Under the pieces are notes generated by a model. That model did not search any database. It was not told the origin of the DNA and saw nothing but the letters and a program-made list of their open reading frames with translations. The position numbers were made by a program, and so were the translations under genes. A stretch of 64,000 bases of DNA from Limanda limanda (taxonomy: Eukaryota; Chordata; Actinopteri; Pleuronectiformes; Pleuronectidae): the NCBI RefSeq assembly GCF_963576545.1, contig NC_083639.1, positions 18,605,118 through 18,669,117 of the forward strand. Reading direction: 5' to 3'. This document shows positions 46,146 to 60,937 of this stretch, piece after piece (positions within the stretch are counted from its first letter, which is position 1; every line of letters starts with the position of its first letter).

Positions 46146-47319
46146 GACTGAGGGCTCTTTTCTACTGCTACTGATGACACCTCACAGACTCAGAGCCCGG
46201 AGACGAGATGAACTGCAGACCACTTTGTTTTGCTTCAGAGCAACAAGCTGAAAGCAGCATCTACACATGCACAAACGTCTACTATGTCTACCCAGCTGAT
46301 GTAATGTCAGTGAGAGTCGGCGCTGTGGAGAGGCTGGAGCAGAGCGGCATGCCTCAGGCTCGGTCCTGGGCCTGGGTCCAAAACACTGCCTCATAGTGTG
46401 CACAAGGGGAGGGCAGGACAGAACCACGAGGCCCCTGCTGCAGAGGCTCCAACTCCTCTCCACATAAACACTCTTGTATACAAACACAGAAACAAGCTCC
46501 GGCTGGCCACTCAACCTCTAAAGTCAGAAATACACAGCTCTGTGACTCACAGTGGTGAGAATGTTTTGTTTGGCAGGTTTCTTTTCCCCCATTGTAATAT
46601 AATTTTGCTACGCTAAGGCGAATGTCATCTTCTATCATTTGTATTATTATTTCAGCAAGTATTGTAATTCCATTGTCTGAAAAAAGGGGTGTGGGAACGG
46701 TTTGACACTTTGTCTGGGATGTGGGAGCAATTTCCTGAGGAGACCAGACATCTCCACCCTCTATATTATGCAGGAACACTAAAGATAATTGGTTGTGTTT
46801 GTCTGACGGGGCAAGACTAAAAGTGAAACTGCGTGGGAAAACCTTTTAAGAAAGTTTTTGAAGTAAAATAAAATATGTGGACTTAAGTGTGCCTGTGTCT
46901 CACAGCCAGACGTCTTCCCTTATCCAGCTGCACACACAGGCCGTACACCTGACTCAGATAAACAAAGGAGAAAAAAAAGGAAAAGCTGGAGAACAGATGA
47001 GTTGAGCAGCTCTCAGCAGCGACGTGTTGCAGTTCAGCTGGAAACAATATCACGCTGTTTGTTTATGTGACCCCTGTCTCCAAGAATGCTAAATTGTCCT
47101 CTGTCAACACGGCGCTGTTTCATTGAACATGATCAACATAATTTTCTCAGAGCAGAGCAGGAACACTGTGACCTCCACATCTACAGGAATAATAATAATT
47201 AAATAAAGAAAACAAAGCATATAGAGTAAATGAGCAATGCTGTTTTCTGCCTCATCTACTGTTGAGGCCAGTGAGGCAGCTCAGCTTTTCCCATGAATGT
47301 TATTTTGTTTATGTGCTGT

Positions 47320-47689
<370 letters not shown>

Positions 47690-49842
47690 CACCAATACAT
47701 CCATCCATCCATCCATCCATCATCCAGTGAACCTGGGCTACAAAAACAAATAATCAAAAGAAATCGGCCTTATTATCAGTCAGGCATCTGTCAGTCAGCG
47801 TGTGCAGTTGCATGAATGTGTCTGAAACACACATGTTGGCTATAATCACATCATTTACTTCATGTAGTGTAGACAGGCAGTGAACTGGCTATACTAAGCA
47901 TGAGCAGCGGCAGGCAGCTGTGACAATGGGCTTTTATAGAAAATGGGATTATGTGCAATTCTCAGGGGTTTGTGTTAATGTACGTCTTCATTCTGGCACA
48001 AAAAGATCCACTCTGTTTACACTAGTATGAGTTGAGCATTCAGGGATATTGATTGGAGAGAGCCAGGTTATATTGTTTCCCTGTGCTTCCAGTTTATATA
48101 CTAATATTACTAACCAACAGCTGAATTCATATTTATATTTATTACTTACCAACAAAAGACTTCATACAGGAAGTGCTGTGCAGAATTTGCTGTTGGTGGA
48201 TTGTACCAGTAATTTGTTAAATTAATTAAATGTGAATGAATCTGTTACTTTAATGCATATAAATTGGTTGACTGAAACTGATAATGCTCATATTGTGATG
48301 CTTGGGTAGGACTGCATTACTCTGACTGTAGAGATTATTAAATTATGGATCATAAATATTATTATAATTTTTCCTAAATAATACTTATATAATAATATAT
48401 TTTTAATTGTATTTGATCTGCATGTACATATGTATATATTTATACTTGTATGTTAATGTATATAACCCTCTTCTTTGTTATTACTATTGTTGTATTTGTA
48501 AGACCCTGAACTGGGGGCAGGGGGTGGGTTGGGGTTGGTTTAATGTCGTTAACAGAATACATGTATCCTTATTTCAAGACGCTTTGTTTTGAAAATTGGA
48601 AAAACCATAATGATAAAAAAGAGTTGAATCAATCTATTCTTGGCAAGAAAAGACGACAGTGGGAAACAAAGAGCAGGCTCTTTGTGGTCAGCAGTCAATT
48701 TCATGCTCTTTAGACAATCACAGCTTCTTGACACATAATGGAGGTGGTTGATATGAAATTTAGATAAACATAATAATAATAAAATAATGACACGAGGGAG
48801 AAAATTCAATTGCTCTCCTCTCATTTCCATGTGTCCTAACAGGATTACATACTACGGAAGTTGTAATCCACCAATGCATGAACCAGAAGGTTCTATTTCT
48901 GGAGGGCAGGATTCATCATCTGGGACCTATTTGGAGGTTTATAGATGCACCGTGACCAGCTTACCATGATAAACATGGACAGGCGTGTGAGGCCATGCAC
49001 GGCTGTCTGGAATGACAGCGGGCAGGACAGCCAAGCATATGGTGGACACAAGCCGCTGTTCACACACACATGATCGCCACGTGTATAAAGGAGAGCAGCG
49101 TGTTCTGGTCCACGTATTGTTACAGTACACAGGGTACAGAGCTACTGAGGCATGCGTGGCACATATTTCAGAGGTACAAACACGTTAACTGTCCACTTAC
49201 TTCAGAAAACAAGTTGCCACCATTCTTAAAATATTGTAAAAGTAAAACATAAATTAACAATAAATGTTGTTTTAATTTAATATTCAGTAGCTTACCAGAT
49301 CATAACCACTACTTACCATGGAGCACTAGTCAGCAGTGGTTATTTTTCAATGTAAAAGCATGCAGGCATTGTGTCTACTGGGAGCCACACACATACACAT
49401 TTGTTAAAACTCACAAACACACACACACACACATGTGGAACGCCTGCAGGCAACTAATAATCCCAGTTGATTTCCACACTCTACGCTGGGGGTTCTCTGA
49501 GGTGAAGATGCAGAAGGAGGAAACGACCTCAGTGAGAATCAATCTGTGGGAGTCTAGGAGGCGTCCCAGGGGAAAGTGGGAATTAACCGTCCGAGAGATG
49601 TACAATCGGAGAGCGATATACAATAAGCAGCCTGAACTGATCCGAATATATATCTCAGTAGTAGCTTTCATAATTAATATGGTTTATGTATAGGACTAAC
49701 ATGCAGACAGAGATTGTTTGGCCATTTGGAGACAGTGGAACAAGCTGTAAACACGACATCTGACATATTATCACATTATGATGTTTATACACCTAATGTG
49801 AGCAAACAGTCTTATTTACACATGCAGCAGACGTGGAGCAAA

Positions 49843-50156
49843 CATAGACTGTATAGACATGTTGACGATTTGTCTCCTCTTCCTGCCTCTAACCAGAAAG
49901 GAAGCTAAAGATTTCCACAATTGAACTCTGGAGCCAGAGTCTGCGCAGTAGCGAAACGTGACCAATCCGGAGTCAGCCTGAGTTTTAAAATAACAAATTA
50001 AAAAAAACTTACGGGAGGTGTTAACACTTACATCAGGGTGATAAAATTGGCAGGATTTGTGATCCATACTTCAGTCAGCCACCAGGTAGCGATAGAAACA
50101 GTTTGGCTTCACTTTTGAGGAGCAGTCCTGTCGTCCATCTTTATGTACAGTGTATG
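49843..50156. mobile_element. MITE-like non-autonomous element, ~314 bp
   Basis: The left end CATAGACTGTATAGACATG and the reverse complement of the right end (CATACACTGTACATAAAGATG) match at about 19 of the first 26 positions and continue into a shared GACGA block. The internal part includes CAGCCACCAG. A partial second copy of the right half is at about 60840-60937. No transposase frame is present. Confidence 0.65.
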
Positions 50157-53100
50157 GGAGCAACAGTAGCATTAATTTGGTGTGTTTCCATTCACTAGGT
50201 TAGTTTCCCTATGGTATTTTAGTCTTCATATGGTTGCTACCAGCGCTCTTTGGAAACATCTGGCTCTTTAGCAGCTAAACGCTCCATCATGTTCACTAGC
50301 TAGAGTTTCTAACTCAGGCTCTGGTGTTGGGAATGTACGACGGAGGGTTTATTAGTGCTTCTTCTTAAAAAGCCCCTTGCTTGCGTAACTGGAAATGATG
50401 CTGAGATGATGAGAGTGAAACAAAACACATGGTTGTTAAAACCAAAACATTGAGCTGAAAGGTGCTAAAATGCTCCAATTAGCTGCAAGGAACTGCAGAC
50501 TGAAGTGAAACGACCATTTGCATTTGGTAATGTGATCTGTTGATATTTAAAAAAAAATGATTATAGCAGCAACAAACTCTGTGTATTAAATAATCAACTC
50601 AATAACCTCACAATGAGGTCAATATGACAGGGTCAGAATCACATACTGTCAACTCTTAAGCCAAACAGATGTTTTTTCTATTTCAGAGGGTAAAATATCA
50701 TTCTATTTGCCCTCTGAGATAACAACTTTTCACCAGCAACTTCCTCTTGCCTGGTTAACCTAACAACGTCAGCATAACTGTTGTCTAACAGTCTCCGCCT
50801 CTCCCTGTCTCCAGCCTGGCACCACTGACGCACACACCATGATCTCACACCGTCACCCTCTCTGATGTCACTCTGGTGTCCATTTCTCTACACATGTCAT
50901 GTGCTGCACACAAGACTCTGTTCACTTTAAGGCTCACTCTTTTCAAGCTTTCGTTACACTTTGTCCCTCAAGCCGAGAACAATCGATTGTAGTGGAAGTG
51001 CGACAGCAGAGGCTGACATATTTACTCTTCACGCTGCAATGCCCCTTTGAGACCAGCAGATGGGGAAATTGCATGGCACCAAAGCCCTGAGGAATAAAGA
51101 GAGGAAATACATTTAGTCCCGGAAATTGTGTGGTAAATTATGCTGTCTGGAGGGCTTTCCTATTACCTTTATGCCAATGTCATGCCCTTTCTTCTAAGAT
51201 AAGGGCCTCATTTCATTGGTGAAGGCTAGATCGAAAGTTTAATAAGAATCCAGACAGACAGGCTGTTACAATTTAGCCCCCTGCTCGGCTCAGTCCCAGA
51301 AGTTCAGTGTTAATAGGTTTGAATCTGTTGAGAATACACGGCAGGGCATGATGGGGGCAGCCGCGCTGCCAAGATCGTCAAGGCTCCCTGTCCCCCGGCT
51401 CATTTCAACACGGGATAGCAATTACCGTGTACAGTAAGTGGTAGATTAATTGTCTGAAAGGGGAAGGCCTCCTTGTGGATGTGACAGAGCCGGAGCAGAG
51501 CAGTCAAACAGCTGTCCTCCACATGGGCCTGCAGATGACGAGCTATGCCACATACTGAGTCTGCAGCTGACACATGCAGTATGCAGTATGCCCGGCCCTC
51601 TCACACATGCTGGATGGTTAACTTATAATGTCCTGGCCTCAAGGGACCCTGCCCACACGCTCATGTAGCTTCATGACCGTCAGTCTTGGTTAGAAATGGA
51701 GCAGGTGGACACAGCTGTCAGAAATCATGACACTTGATATGAGGGCAATTTGTCGTCATGCATCATACATGAAGAGATTACGTTCATGAAACATGAAAGA
51801 GGGACATCTCTGGTCATGCATAGAGTATGCCCCACTTTTAAATGGGCTTTGCATATTCCTGTCTCACACACAATATGAGTGAAAGGAAAATCAAATAATC
51901 AAATCATTTGTTCTTTCTTTATCTTTGAGTTGGTTCCTCTCCACTTCACATACAGCTTGCTTTTCTTTATGTTCCATTCGTAAATTACAGCAAGAAGAAC
52001 GGCAATGAAATAAACTGTACGTCTGCCCTCAGGCCTTCAGACTTCACAATCATCCCAGTAAGTGAGAGGCGGCCATTATCCTTCATGACTGAAATTGTCA
52101 CTGCGTCTGTTAAAGCAACCACAAGACATTTTAATTACAGCCAATTAACACCATGTGATAAAGCTCCATTTGACGAATGAATGGCGAGACAGAAAAGCTT
52201 TTTGTGTGTGTTTAGGCGGCGTAGTCAAGCCCCGCTTTGTGTGGCCAGGCGGGGGATATGGAAAAGAACAGAAAGAAAAAGAAGGCAGGGAAAGAGGGCT
52301 CAGGGCTTCATGCTGCCACCATCCACCTATCGGCTTGTCAGGCTGTGTCTAGGGATTTGGGGCCAGCTCCTCTTGCTGCATGGGACAGCGCTCAGGGCCA
52401 CCCTGGAGGCCACAGGCTGTGACAAACCATGTGTGTGTATAACCCAGATGCTACGAGGAGGAGGAGGTCAGACTGGGGTAAGTGTGTGGGAGGCAGAGGC
52501 TATGGTGTCAGTCAGCAGCCGTGCACTGTCTGCCGCTATAAAATATTGCCCTGAGGGATTGTGGATCTCTCGATTTACCCAGACGTTTCTCAGAAGAAGC
52601 ATAAAGCGCCTGTGTTATTAGTTTTCAATATCATAGTCAAGCTATGGAAAACATGAATGGCCACTGTGGACATCTCCACAGGCGTCGGAATGAAACAAAG
52701 AGAGAGCAACAAAGATGAGGGGTAGTGGGGGGGTGCACACTACAAGTGAGGGGCTGTTATGAGCCTCAAGGCAACGGAAGGGATTCAATAATTGCACGGA
52801 AGAAAAAATACAGTAATTTAACATGGTTTTGCTTTTAAGATATGTAAAGAAATATATCATTCATGTAAATATGATACAAATCTAATTTACATATTTTCAG
52901 GAGGAACAAATCGATATGAAGAGGGTTTCTGACATGTTAAAAAGCATCCACATGATTATTTTCTATGACTTTTATTAATGATCTGTCAGGCAACAAACAA
53001 TCAGTTCCCTTATAGTTCACACAGTGGATGTGCACAGAGTTGTCTTCATCAGCTCAGAGCTATGCTGGGAATTACACCAGACCTTGCTCTGTGAACATAC

Positions 53101-53499
53101 AAGAATTATTGGCCATGCAGGGAACATATAAATGAGTTAAGACAATTACATATTCAGTTTCCATCTATAATTGTGAAAATTGCTCAAGGGGAAGCATGTG
53201 GAGAAGCAGGAAAGGGTCACAGTTCATAATAAGCTTTTTAATATCATAGTTAAAGAGCCGTGCATCTGAAACTTCAACCTTTAGCTAAAAAGATACCAAT
53301 TCTAGCAAAACTGTTACCATGGATAATAACTGAATACTGTCTGTTTGCTTCACCAAATTTTTTTAACATCCTATTAGTGGATCGTCACTTCATTTGTGAC
53401 ATGTTGCCCAGTGACAATTGTTATCTTGTTTTAGATCTGGAGAAATCTGACCCCTATGATGTACAGTATAATAATCTAGTTTAATCTCCCTCCATCCAC

Positions 53500-53740
53500 C
53501 CATCTATCCATCCTTGCTGGCCAAGTAGGGTATCCCAGACGTACATGTCCCTAGCCACGCTTTTCAGCTCTTCCTGGGTGATCCCGAGGCGTTCGTATGC
53601 CACTGAAGTCGGGGTCTCCCTCAGGGTCCCAGTAAGCCTGCACAGGAGGGCGCCCAGGAGGTATCCTGACTAGATGCCGGAACCACCTCAACAGTCCGCT
53701 ATCTACATGAAAGAGCAACGGTTCTACTCCAAGCTCTGAA
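53500..53740 (-). mobile_element. LINE open-reading-frame fragment (reverse transcriptase C-terminal region), degenerate
   Basis: On the minus strand the text reads LLRWFRHLVRIPPGRPP, matching the RWFGHLVRMPPGRLP stretch near the end of fish non-LTR retrotransposon ORFs. Past it, a frame-disturbed segment corresponds to the LGITQEELKS-like block (CCCAGGAAGAGCTGAAAAGC on the minus strand). Stops and indels are present, so it is a dead remnant. RTE/Rex3-like is my guess from memory. Confidence 0.65.
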
Positions 53741-56700
53741 CATTTATTTATGAGTCTAAATCCATTTTGTGGCAACAAAAGGCTGATTTCTGGCAGCTGA
53801 TATCTGCATTAAAATGATTTACAGTTTGGTGTATCACTCTAGATCCACATAACTAACTAGATAATCAGATCAGTTACATGGCTTTATTTGACCAGACAAC
53901 ACGTGCCTGGTAGAACACAACTGATTCAGACATACCACATGCAGAAAACCGCTCTATGCGCACGCTAACATCCATCTTGCATACAGACAGCAGAACCTGT
54001 GTGGCTCAAACAGGCGTCACAAAGCCAGTGGTCGTAAAGGAATACTGCTGCTGCCTTTCAGTATCAAATCGAAAACATTTCTTTTTTCATCCTGATGTAT
54101 AAATACAAAAAGCTCTCAATGGGCTAAAAGCTCTTAAAGGTTCCAGCTCTGTCAGAGCGATTTCAAGAGGTGCTGTGATTTGAAGAGAGGGGGCCTTCAC
54201 TCAGAGTCAAATGGGGACTTATAAGAAGGTGGAGCTTGTGGAGCAAAGAGCCTCAGAGGCGGGCATCTGTTCCAGGTTTGCTGCTATGTCTTATTCAATA
54301 CGTTTAACTCATCGGATATTCTGAAACAGCTGCTACACTGCAGAAGGAAAACATGTCTCATTACTGAATCGTTCACACGGACAAATACATTTTTAACTGA
54401 GGAAATATCCTCAGAGTTACTTTGGAGAGAAAAAATCTCAGTGGCTGAAGCCAAATATTTGAAGGGACAACAAAAGAGCCACCATGTAAAAGCTACACCC
54501 AGATCAGATATACCAAAACTTTAAATGCAAATAGGCCAAGTTAATATATGAAGAATGAAATGCATGGATTGCAATGATGACCAAAAGAGAATTTTCATCT
54601 GACGTGACGTATCATTGTAGAATTCTTCAGCTAATTGCTTTTGTTTTTAGGCACACAACTTTACTGATTCGTTTTTTGCCCGCAGCTCTGATTAGATGAT
54701 CTGATCATTTCAATTTGCCAGTAAATCCAGCAAAAAGCTAAACAAAATCCCTGAAACACACTATAACACCTGGACGGCATTTGGCAGAGAGACAGTCAGG
54801 GAGTTTAAAAAGTGGACACTCCAAGCAAAACGATTATTACAGGAGTCTGAGGAGACCAAAGCAGAGGTAAAAGAAATGTGAATGTTGGACTTGGAAACAT
54901 GTGTCCAATGTCTCCTTAATGTTTGGGTAAATGTCATATTACTATTAACAAGCCATATTACTGACTAACATATTACTGTTAGTCAGTGTTGTGTTCACAG
55001 TTTAAGATAAAAATATAATATAAAGTAAAGAAGTTTAACTTTATGACATGAGCTCACTTCTGCTTTTTTTGTGTTTTCTCTTTACCGCTGCAGTTCAGAT
55101 TTCAAGAGTGAACATTGTACAGAGAAGTAGCCCCAGCTAGAAAACTGAAACTACTGTTATTTACTGAGAGTAAAACATTTCCTTTTCTGCCACGCAATTA
55201 CTGATTTTCCTATTTTTTATAGTGGCAGCCTCGAAATAGACATCTTTCTCTTCAGATCTGTATCCCATGCACTGTAAAAGCTGTATGGGTGTTTTTAGTA
55301 TTACCAGGGAATGTATGTCATTTCATTTTTACCATGCACGTAATCTGGAGAGCTAAATAAATTAACAGGGTTCCATGCTTATCAACAGATGTGGCACATT
55401 ATGTCGAACACAGTGCGCTGATGAGGCTTAACTGATTTCAATAGGGATTTACATAACTACTGAAATAATTATTAGGCTACTTTTCAGCAACATGTAAAAT
55501 TTCTCTAAATTTAGATTTTTATGTGACAATGTGATAATCTACATATATTCTCAATATGAAATAATTTATTGAGAACTCTCTTTAATTAATCTACCAGTTC
55601 TGCAGTCCAAAAAACAGATATATTCAAGGAACAATTCATTCAAACAGAAAATATGAAGTAAACTTTCAAAAATTTTAAATAATCAAAACAGTTTGGCAAT
55701 TTGCTTGAGAACTGACTTCGCTCATTATAGTCAAATGTCAAACTTTGTCAAACCTAATGAACTTATCCTTTCAGCCAGATGTACGCTGTACATAAATGTA
55801 TTAGCACACATGCTTACACCACCTTTCATTTCCCCCAGACTAACAACCACTGCCCTCCCCCGGGGATACACTATCATCTTTCCTCCCACTGTGCCTGACA
55901 CCTGTTACAACTGTGCTCTGCACACTAGCAGAGGATCAACTTTCTAACAAGCCACAGTGTCACCAAACACTGCCATGACATCACTCACTTCTGCCCAGAG
56001 ACTATAAATGAAGAAGCTAATGTTGCTGATAGACAACACAGCAAATTGTTGCATGCTTTTGTAAATATGAGCAAATCTAGCTATATAAGGTGTTCTGCTG
56101 CAGTAGAGTATTGTGGTGAAAAATACGTACACATGCTCAGGTGGGACGACAATCATGTTTGAAAAGGAAATAGCTGAGTCTCTAAGCAACACAATGGACC
56201 TTTGAAAAGGCCTTAAATCAAAGGTAGCTCTTTCTATTGAGTTACTGGGTTTATTTCCTCGTCACTTAATCACCATGCTCCCACATCTCCTCCCTATTTA
56301 CTGCTAACACGTCTCTCACCGCTGCCCTCTCTCCCTGTCACAGAGCTCAGTCTGGCCTGTCTGAGTGGACCAGCAGGGTGCACGGTTTTGGTCTACGGCG
56401 CAGGTGATGACTTCCCTCGCCTCTCCTGCCTCCCCCTCCCCTTCATCCTCCTCATGCCGAGCTGCAGCGGTGAAGGTGACTGCAGCTGGATGATTTCTTT
56501 CTTTCTAAACTGCAGGGGATGTGAGTTGGAGGGTGAGTGGTGCCTGGGATTTGGTGTGTATGTGTGGGTCTGTGTGTATGTGTAAGAGAGGTGGGGGGTA
56601 TTGGTTGCCATTATTAACCCAGTAAAAGAGGTGTCTCACATAACACTCCATTAATGATGAATGCTATAAGCTCTAATAGGTGCAGCACCTATACATCCTC

Positions 56701-57254
56701 CATCTCCATTGTCTAGCACGCTGCACCACCATGGCTCCAAAACTACAAATTTAACAGACAGTAGAACCGAAAATAAATTAATGCACGAGGAAAGGTTTGA
56801 AAAAAAAGAGGAAAAATCCAGCAAAGCCGCTCAACAGGAAATTACTTTGAGGGGGGCTGGTGAAATCCAAAGCATCACATATTCAGTCTTTTTCCCATAT
56901 TCAAGTCTCCTGTGCCGTGCCCCCACCCCTTCTGGCACTGAACATGTGAAACAGTCACATGGGGTTTTTTAAGCATTGAGCAGTATTGATCACTGTAGAT
57001 CCAAGGCTGCGGGATACATCTGCTGTAGGAGCATTGGTTGTTTTTGTTTTTGTGTGTGTGTGTGTTGTTTTTTTTTCTAAACTCCACACCATGTACCTCC
57101 GTTTGCGCCTGGGAGGATAATAATAGCAGCTCCGGTCCTCTCCGTCCACCTCCCCCCTCCTTTACCTCATCCACACTCACAGTGATTGGAGTCTCATTCT
57201 GGCCATTACCGTTCAGGCTTTCAAACATCCTCTCAACATCATCACACCTCAGAG

Positions 57255-57399
<145 letters not shown>

Positions 57400-57711
57400 C
57401 ATGTAGGTGAAAGAGAGTTCATGTGATCTCTGCATTGTGTATTTAAGAGGAAAATGGGAAGAAATGGAGAGTGATCACAAAAGAGGCATGGATGGATGGA
57501 TGGATAGATGGAGAGAGTATCACAAGCAGCATAATTACGGGGAGGACCACCCCCCATACCCAACACCACCCACCACTCATTCTCTCCAAAAACCTCCCAG
57601 GCAAGCCAACAGCAGCACAGACGGAGAGGAAGGTGGTAGAAGACTTTTCTTTGTTGTTATTTTCATTTTTCTCAGCCTAACAGGAATTACATCCCAGTCT
57701 AAGAGCCGCAT

Positions 57712-57823
57712 GAGGAGGAGGAGGAGGAGGAGGAGGAGGAGGAGGAGGAGGAGGAGGAGGAGGAGGAGGAGGAGGAGGAGGAGGAGGAGGAGGAGGAGGA
57801 GGAGGAGGAGGAGGAGGAGGAGA
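57712..57823 (+). repeat. (GAG)n trinucleotide array, ~37 units
   Basis: Uninterrupted GAG/AGG/GGA run of about 112 bp. The apparent poly-Arg, poly-Leu and poly-Pro frames are artefacts. Confidence 0.97.
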
Positions 57824-58398
57824 GAAACACAGACAGAAAGGAGGAATATTCCTCTCTGGAATGTAACGCTGCACGAATCCGTTGGGTTTAAGGCCCCCTC
57901 CATTGCCATAAGGAGAAAGACCCTCCTGGCTACATCTCACCTGCCCACCTGTGAAGTGGTGTAGGCCAACAAGATTTTGAGTGTGAGAGGAATACTTAGA
58001 GCTAGGTGAACAAAGACATTTATGGGCTCACAATTTCTAAATGTTTCTGCACATTCTACTTGGGGGCTGGGAGGAAAGGTTATGGAAAATAACGCGAGCA
58101 AGTGACTCAGACATTTGCATATTCACATACAGCCACTCGGGAGAATGCCCAGACTTTTCTGCATGTCTGAAAGCAGCACTACAGTTTTTAGTTGCAGCTT
58201 TTTCTTAACCTCGTGTTCTGTGACTGTGGCACGTGCAAACCCATAACAGGTGCTTGAGAGAATATACACAAAGCAAAAGGCATCATAGCAACGATTGAGA
58301 TGCAATGTGATGTAAACAAGGACCAAACAGGAAGCATTTCCGTCCTTAAAGTCTTTCATAATGCTTTTTTTGCTCATGTTTGCAAAAATAGACAGAGA

Positions 58399-58434
58399 TT
58401 TATTTTCCTCATAGATATCTATGAGGAAAATAAA
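58399..58434. repeat. perfect 36-bp palindrome
   Basis: Each 18-base arm pairs completely around the central GATATC (58414-58419), with no spacer. The left arm is TTTATTTTCCTCATAGAT. Confidence 0.98.
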
Positions 58435-60839
58435 ATATTCTCACCTATTAACATAATTTTACTGTGGGGCAACTAAAAAGTGATGAATGATGATTAGCGC
58501 TTCATCTGCCAATTATCTTCTTGATGGATGACTTGATTTCTTTGTCTATAAAACAAGGTTTGAAAACTAATTGTAAAAAAAAACAACGAATTCAATCTAT
58601 TTAAATGTTGGGCATCTTAGAAGTTGCAACTATCAAACCTTTTGTGCTGGAAATTTGTATTAAATTATCAATTCATTATCAAGAGAGTTGTAGGTTAATT
58701 TTCTGACTTCTGAGACTAATTGTTGAAGTTCAAATGTGTCTGTATGATGGATACACTTGGCGTCCACACTACTTGGAACCTCTAAAATTTAGCAGTTTGG
58801 AAATGCTGCTGTCCCCATTTCAGTTTGAAAACTCTGGTGCAGCATTTTTCTGGATAGGCAGAAATTCATTGGTTGGAAGCGATGACATAAACACTCATGG
58901 GCGCTTGCTGATTGGGTATTTTTGGTAACTACTTAGCCTCTTAGCCTTCACTGATTCATTTGGCCCCTATCACATGACCCTCCACCAGAAGAAAACTGGC
59001 ATTATGGCACAGAGACATACACAACTGCAAAGCAAATAACGCTCATATCAATTTAGTTTGAAAACGTAGTAGCCTCTGAGGGTTGTTCTACTGGTCTTTC
59101 TGAAAACATAACGCATGTTCCTGTTTACTTTCCTGTTACTATCTACTCTTCATGCGATCGTAGTAAAAGATAAAAGATCTTATTAAGAAAACAGAGAGGC
59201 TACCACTAGGGAGTGAAAAATCGTTAAAACAGATGCTTTCTGTCCAGATTTCTCATTAAAACAGTGGTCTTCATGGGGGGGAAATAATGATGTATCACCG
59301 ACCAACTGTTTCCCCTAATTTCTGTTGGCTGTTGTACTCGCGCAAACCATGCACCTTTGGAATTGTGAATAATTTCCCACTAACATCCCCCAGAGACAGG
59401 GGGCTTTCACTCTGAAGTGCACTGGAGTCAATAGCCACGGAAATACATAGGTAACCTATAAATCTATCCTAGTGTCCATTCTTTAAATATTTCATAAGGA
59501 CGTGAGCTTAAGCGCTGCACTTTGAGGGGGATTTGTCCACAACCTGGCCAGTGCCTGTCCTTAAACAGATTGGGCTTGTTTTAATGTAGTCGCATTCATT
59601 TAAATGACAAACTGGCTCCCAGAGGAATTCCCAACCAGCTGAGTGGCTGTCTCCAGGGCTTCTGTCAGTGTTTTCTGCTTTAATCTGAAGGGAAATAAAC
59701 AGCGAATATGTTACATTACCACATTAAAGGACCCAAATCCCTCAGAAATCAAAAGTATATATATCTTTTTTGTTTCCCTAAACCTCTTTGCGCGCAATAT
59801 TTCCTGTAAGCAGGAACCGTAAATGTGGGATGTTTCACAATTTCTTGCGATTCGAATGTGAAACTAAAGTCTAGACTCTTTGTTTTACTCAGGATGTCCT
59901 GTCTGAGGGGACAAAGCAGACGTGAAACAAGGAAAAGAGATGTAGTGCCTGCTGAGCTGGTCCCCAGCCGAGGCACAGATTCCTGTTGACACAACTTTCA
60001 GAGTGAACCATGTTTTCAGTGATTATGTTACAGGCTCGAGCAGCACTGAGGCGATTTACAGTAAACGTGACAGGACTGATTTGGGGAAGAACATTTTTTT
60101 AATGGACTGAATCTCACTAACGCCTCTTTACGCTGATGTCCCCTCTCCCTTTGGGATCTCAATTGATTTGCCCTGTAAAGCCTATAGATTACTGTTGACC
60201 CACAAACACATTTACTAGAAAACACTCCAGTGTCTGTCCCTGAATTAGGCCTCCAGCGGCAAGCCTGTTTACCATAGCTATATTAAAGTGCTAATCCACA
60301 ACATCCATGTTTTTCTAAATGTGACATCAGCTAAGCACACTTTGGCCCGCTGCTTTTTTTGCTTTGCCCAATCACATGTCGACTAAGTAATGTGACATAT
60401 TTTTACTTCGCTGAATAAAGTGAGACTATAAAAATGTTATGTGTTGTGTATCAGTTTCATACACTCAGAGCTTTTGCTGTTAAGGCCTTACAGTCTGATA
60501 TGTCACTGGCTTGTGGTGGCTAATGTTAGCAATGCTTTAGACTTTGCCATGAAACGCACAATCGGTTTAGCAACATAAACTGTTCATAAGAATGTTTGAT
60601 GTGTGTCCACTTCCTGTCACTATCCCATCAATTCACAGGTTCGACCAATTGCGAGTCAGTCTTGGGTGTCAATCAGGACATTTCCTCCCCTTTTAATATC
60701 ATTAGACAATTAATTGAAGCCAAACTTACCAGAAAGTGAGCACTTGGACATGATCAGATTTACCTAAAAAATGTAATAAAAGTAAACTTTGACTTTTTAG
60801 GTTGGTCCATGTTTCATCAACTAACATGTATGTGTTGAG

Positions 60840-60937
60840 GTTTATGATCTATACTGCAGCCAGCCACCAGGCGATGATCAAGACACTTTGGCCTCACATT
60901 TGGGGGGCAGTCATTGTCCATCTGTACAGTCTATCAC
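60840..60937. repeat. partial copy of the 49843-50156 element
   Basis: Shares ATGATCTATACTGCAGCCAG-like text, CAGCCACCAGG, TTTGGCYTCAC and the end TACAGTCTAT with the right half of the element at 50057-50156. The left half is missing or unrecognisable. Confidence 0.65.

Noticed and set aside
57577..57964. Poly-Arg, poly-Leu and poly-Pro open frames
   Set aside because: Artefact of the GAG array.
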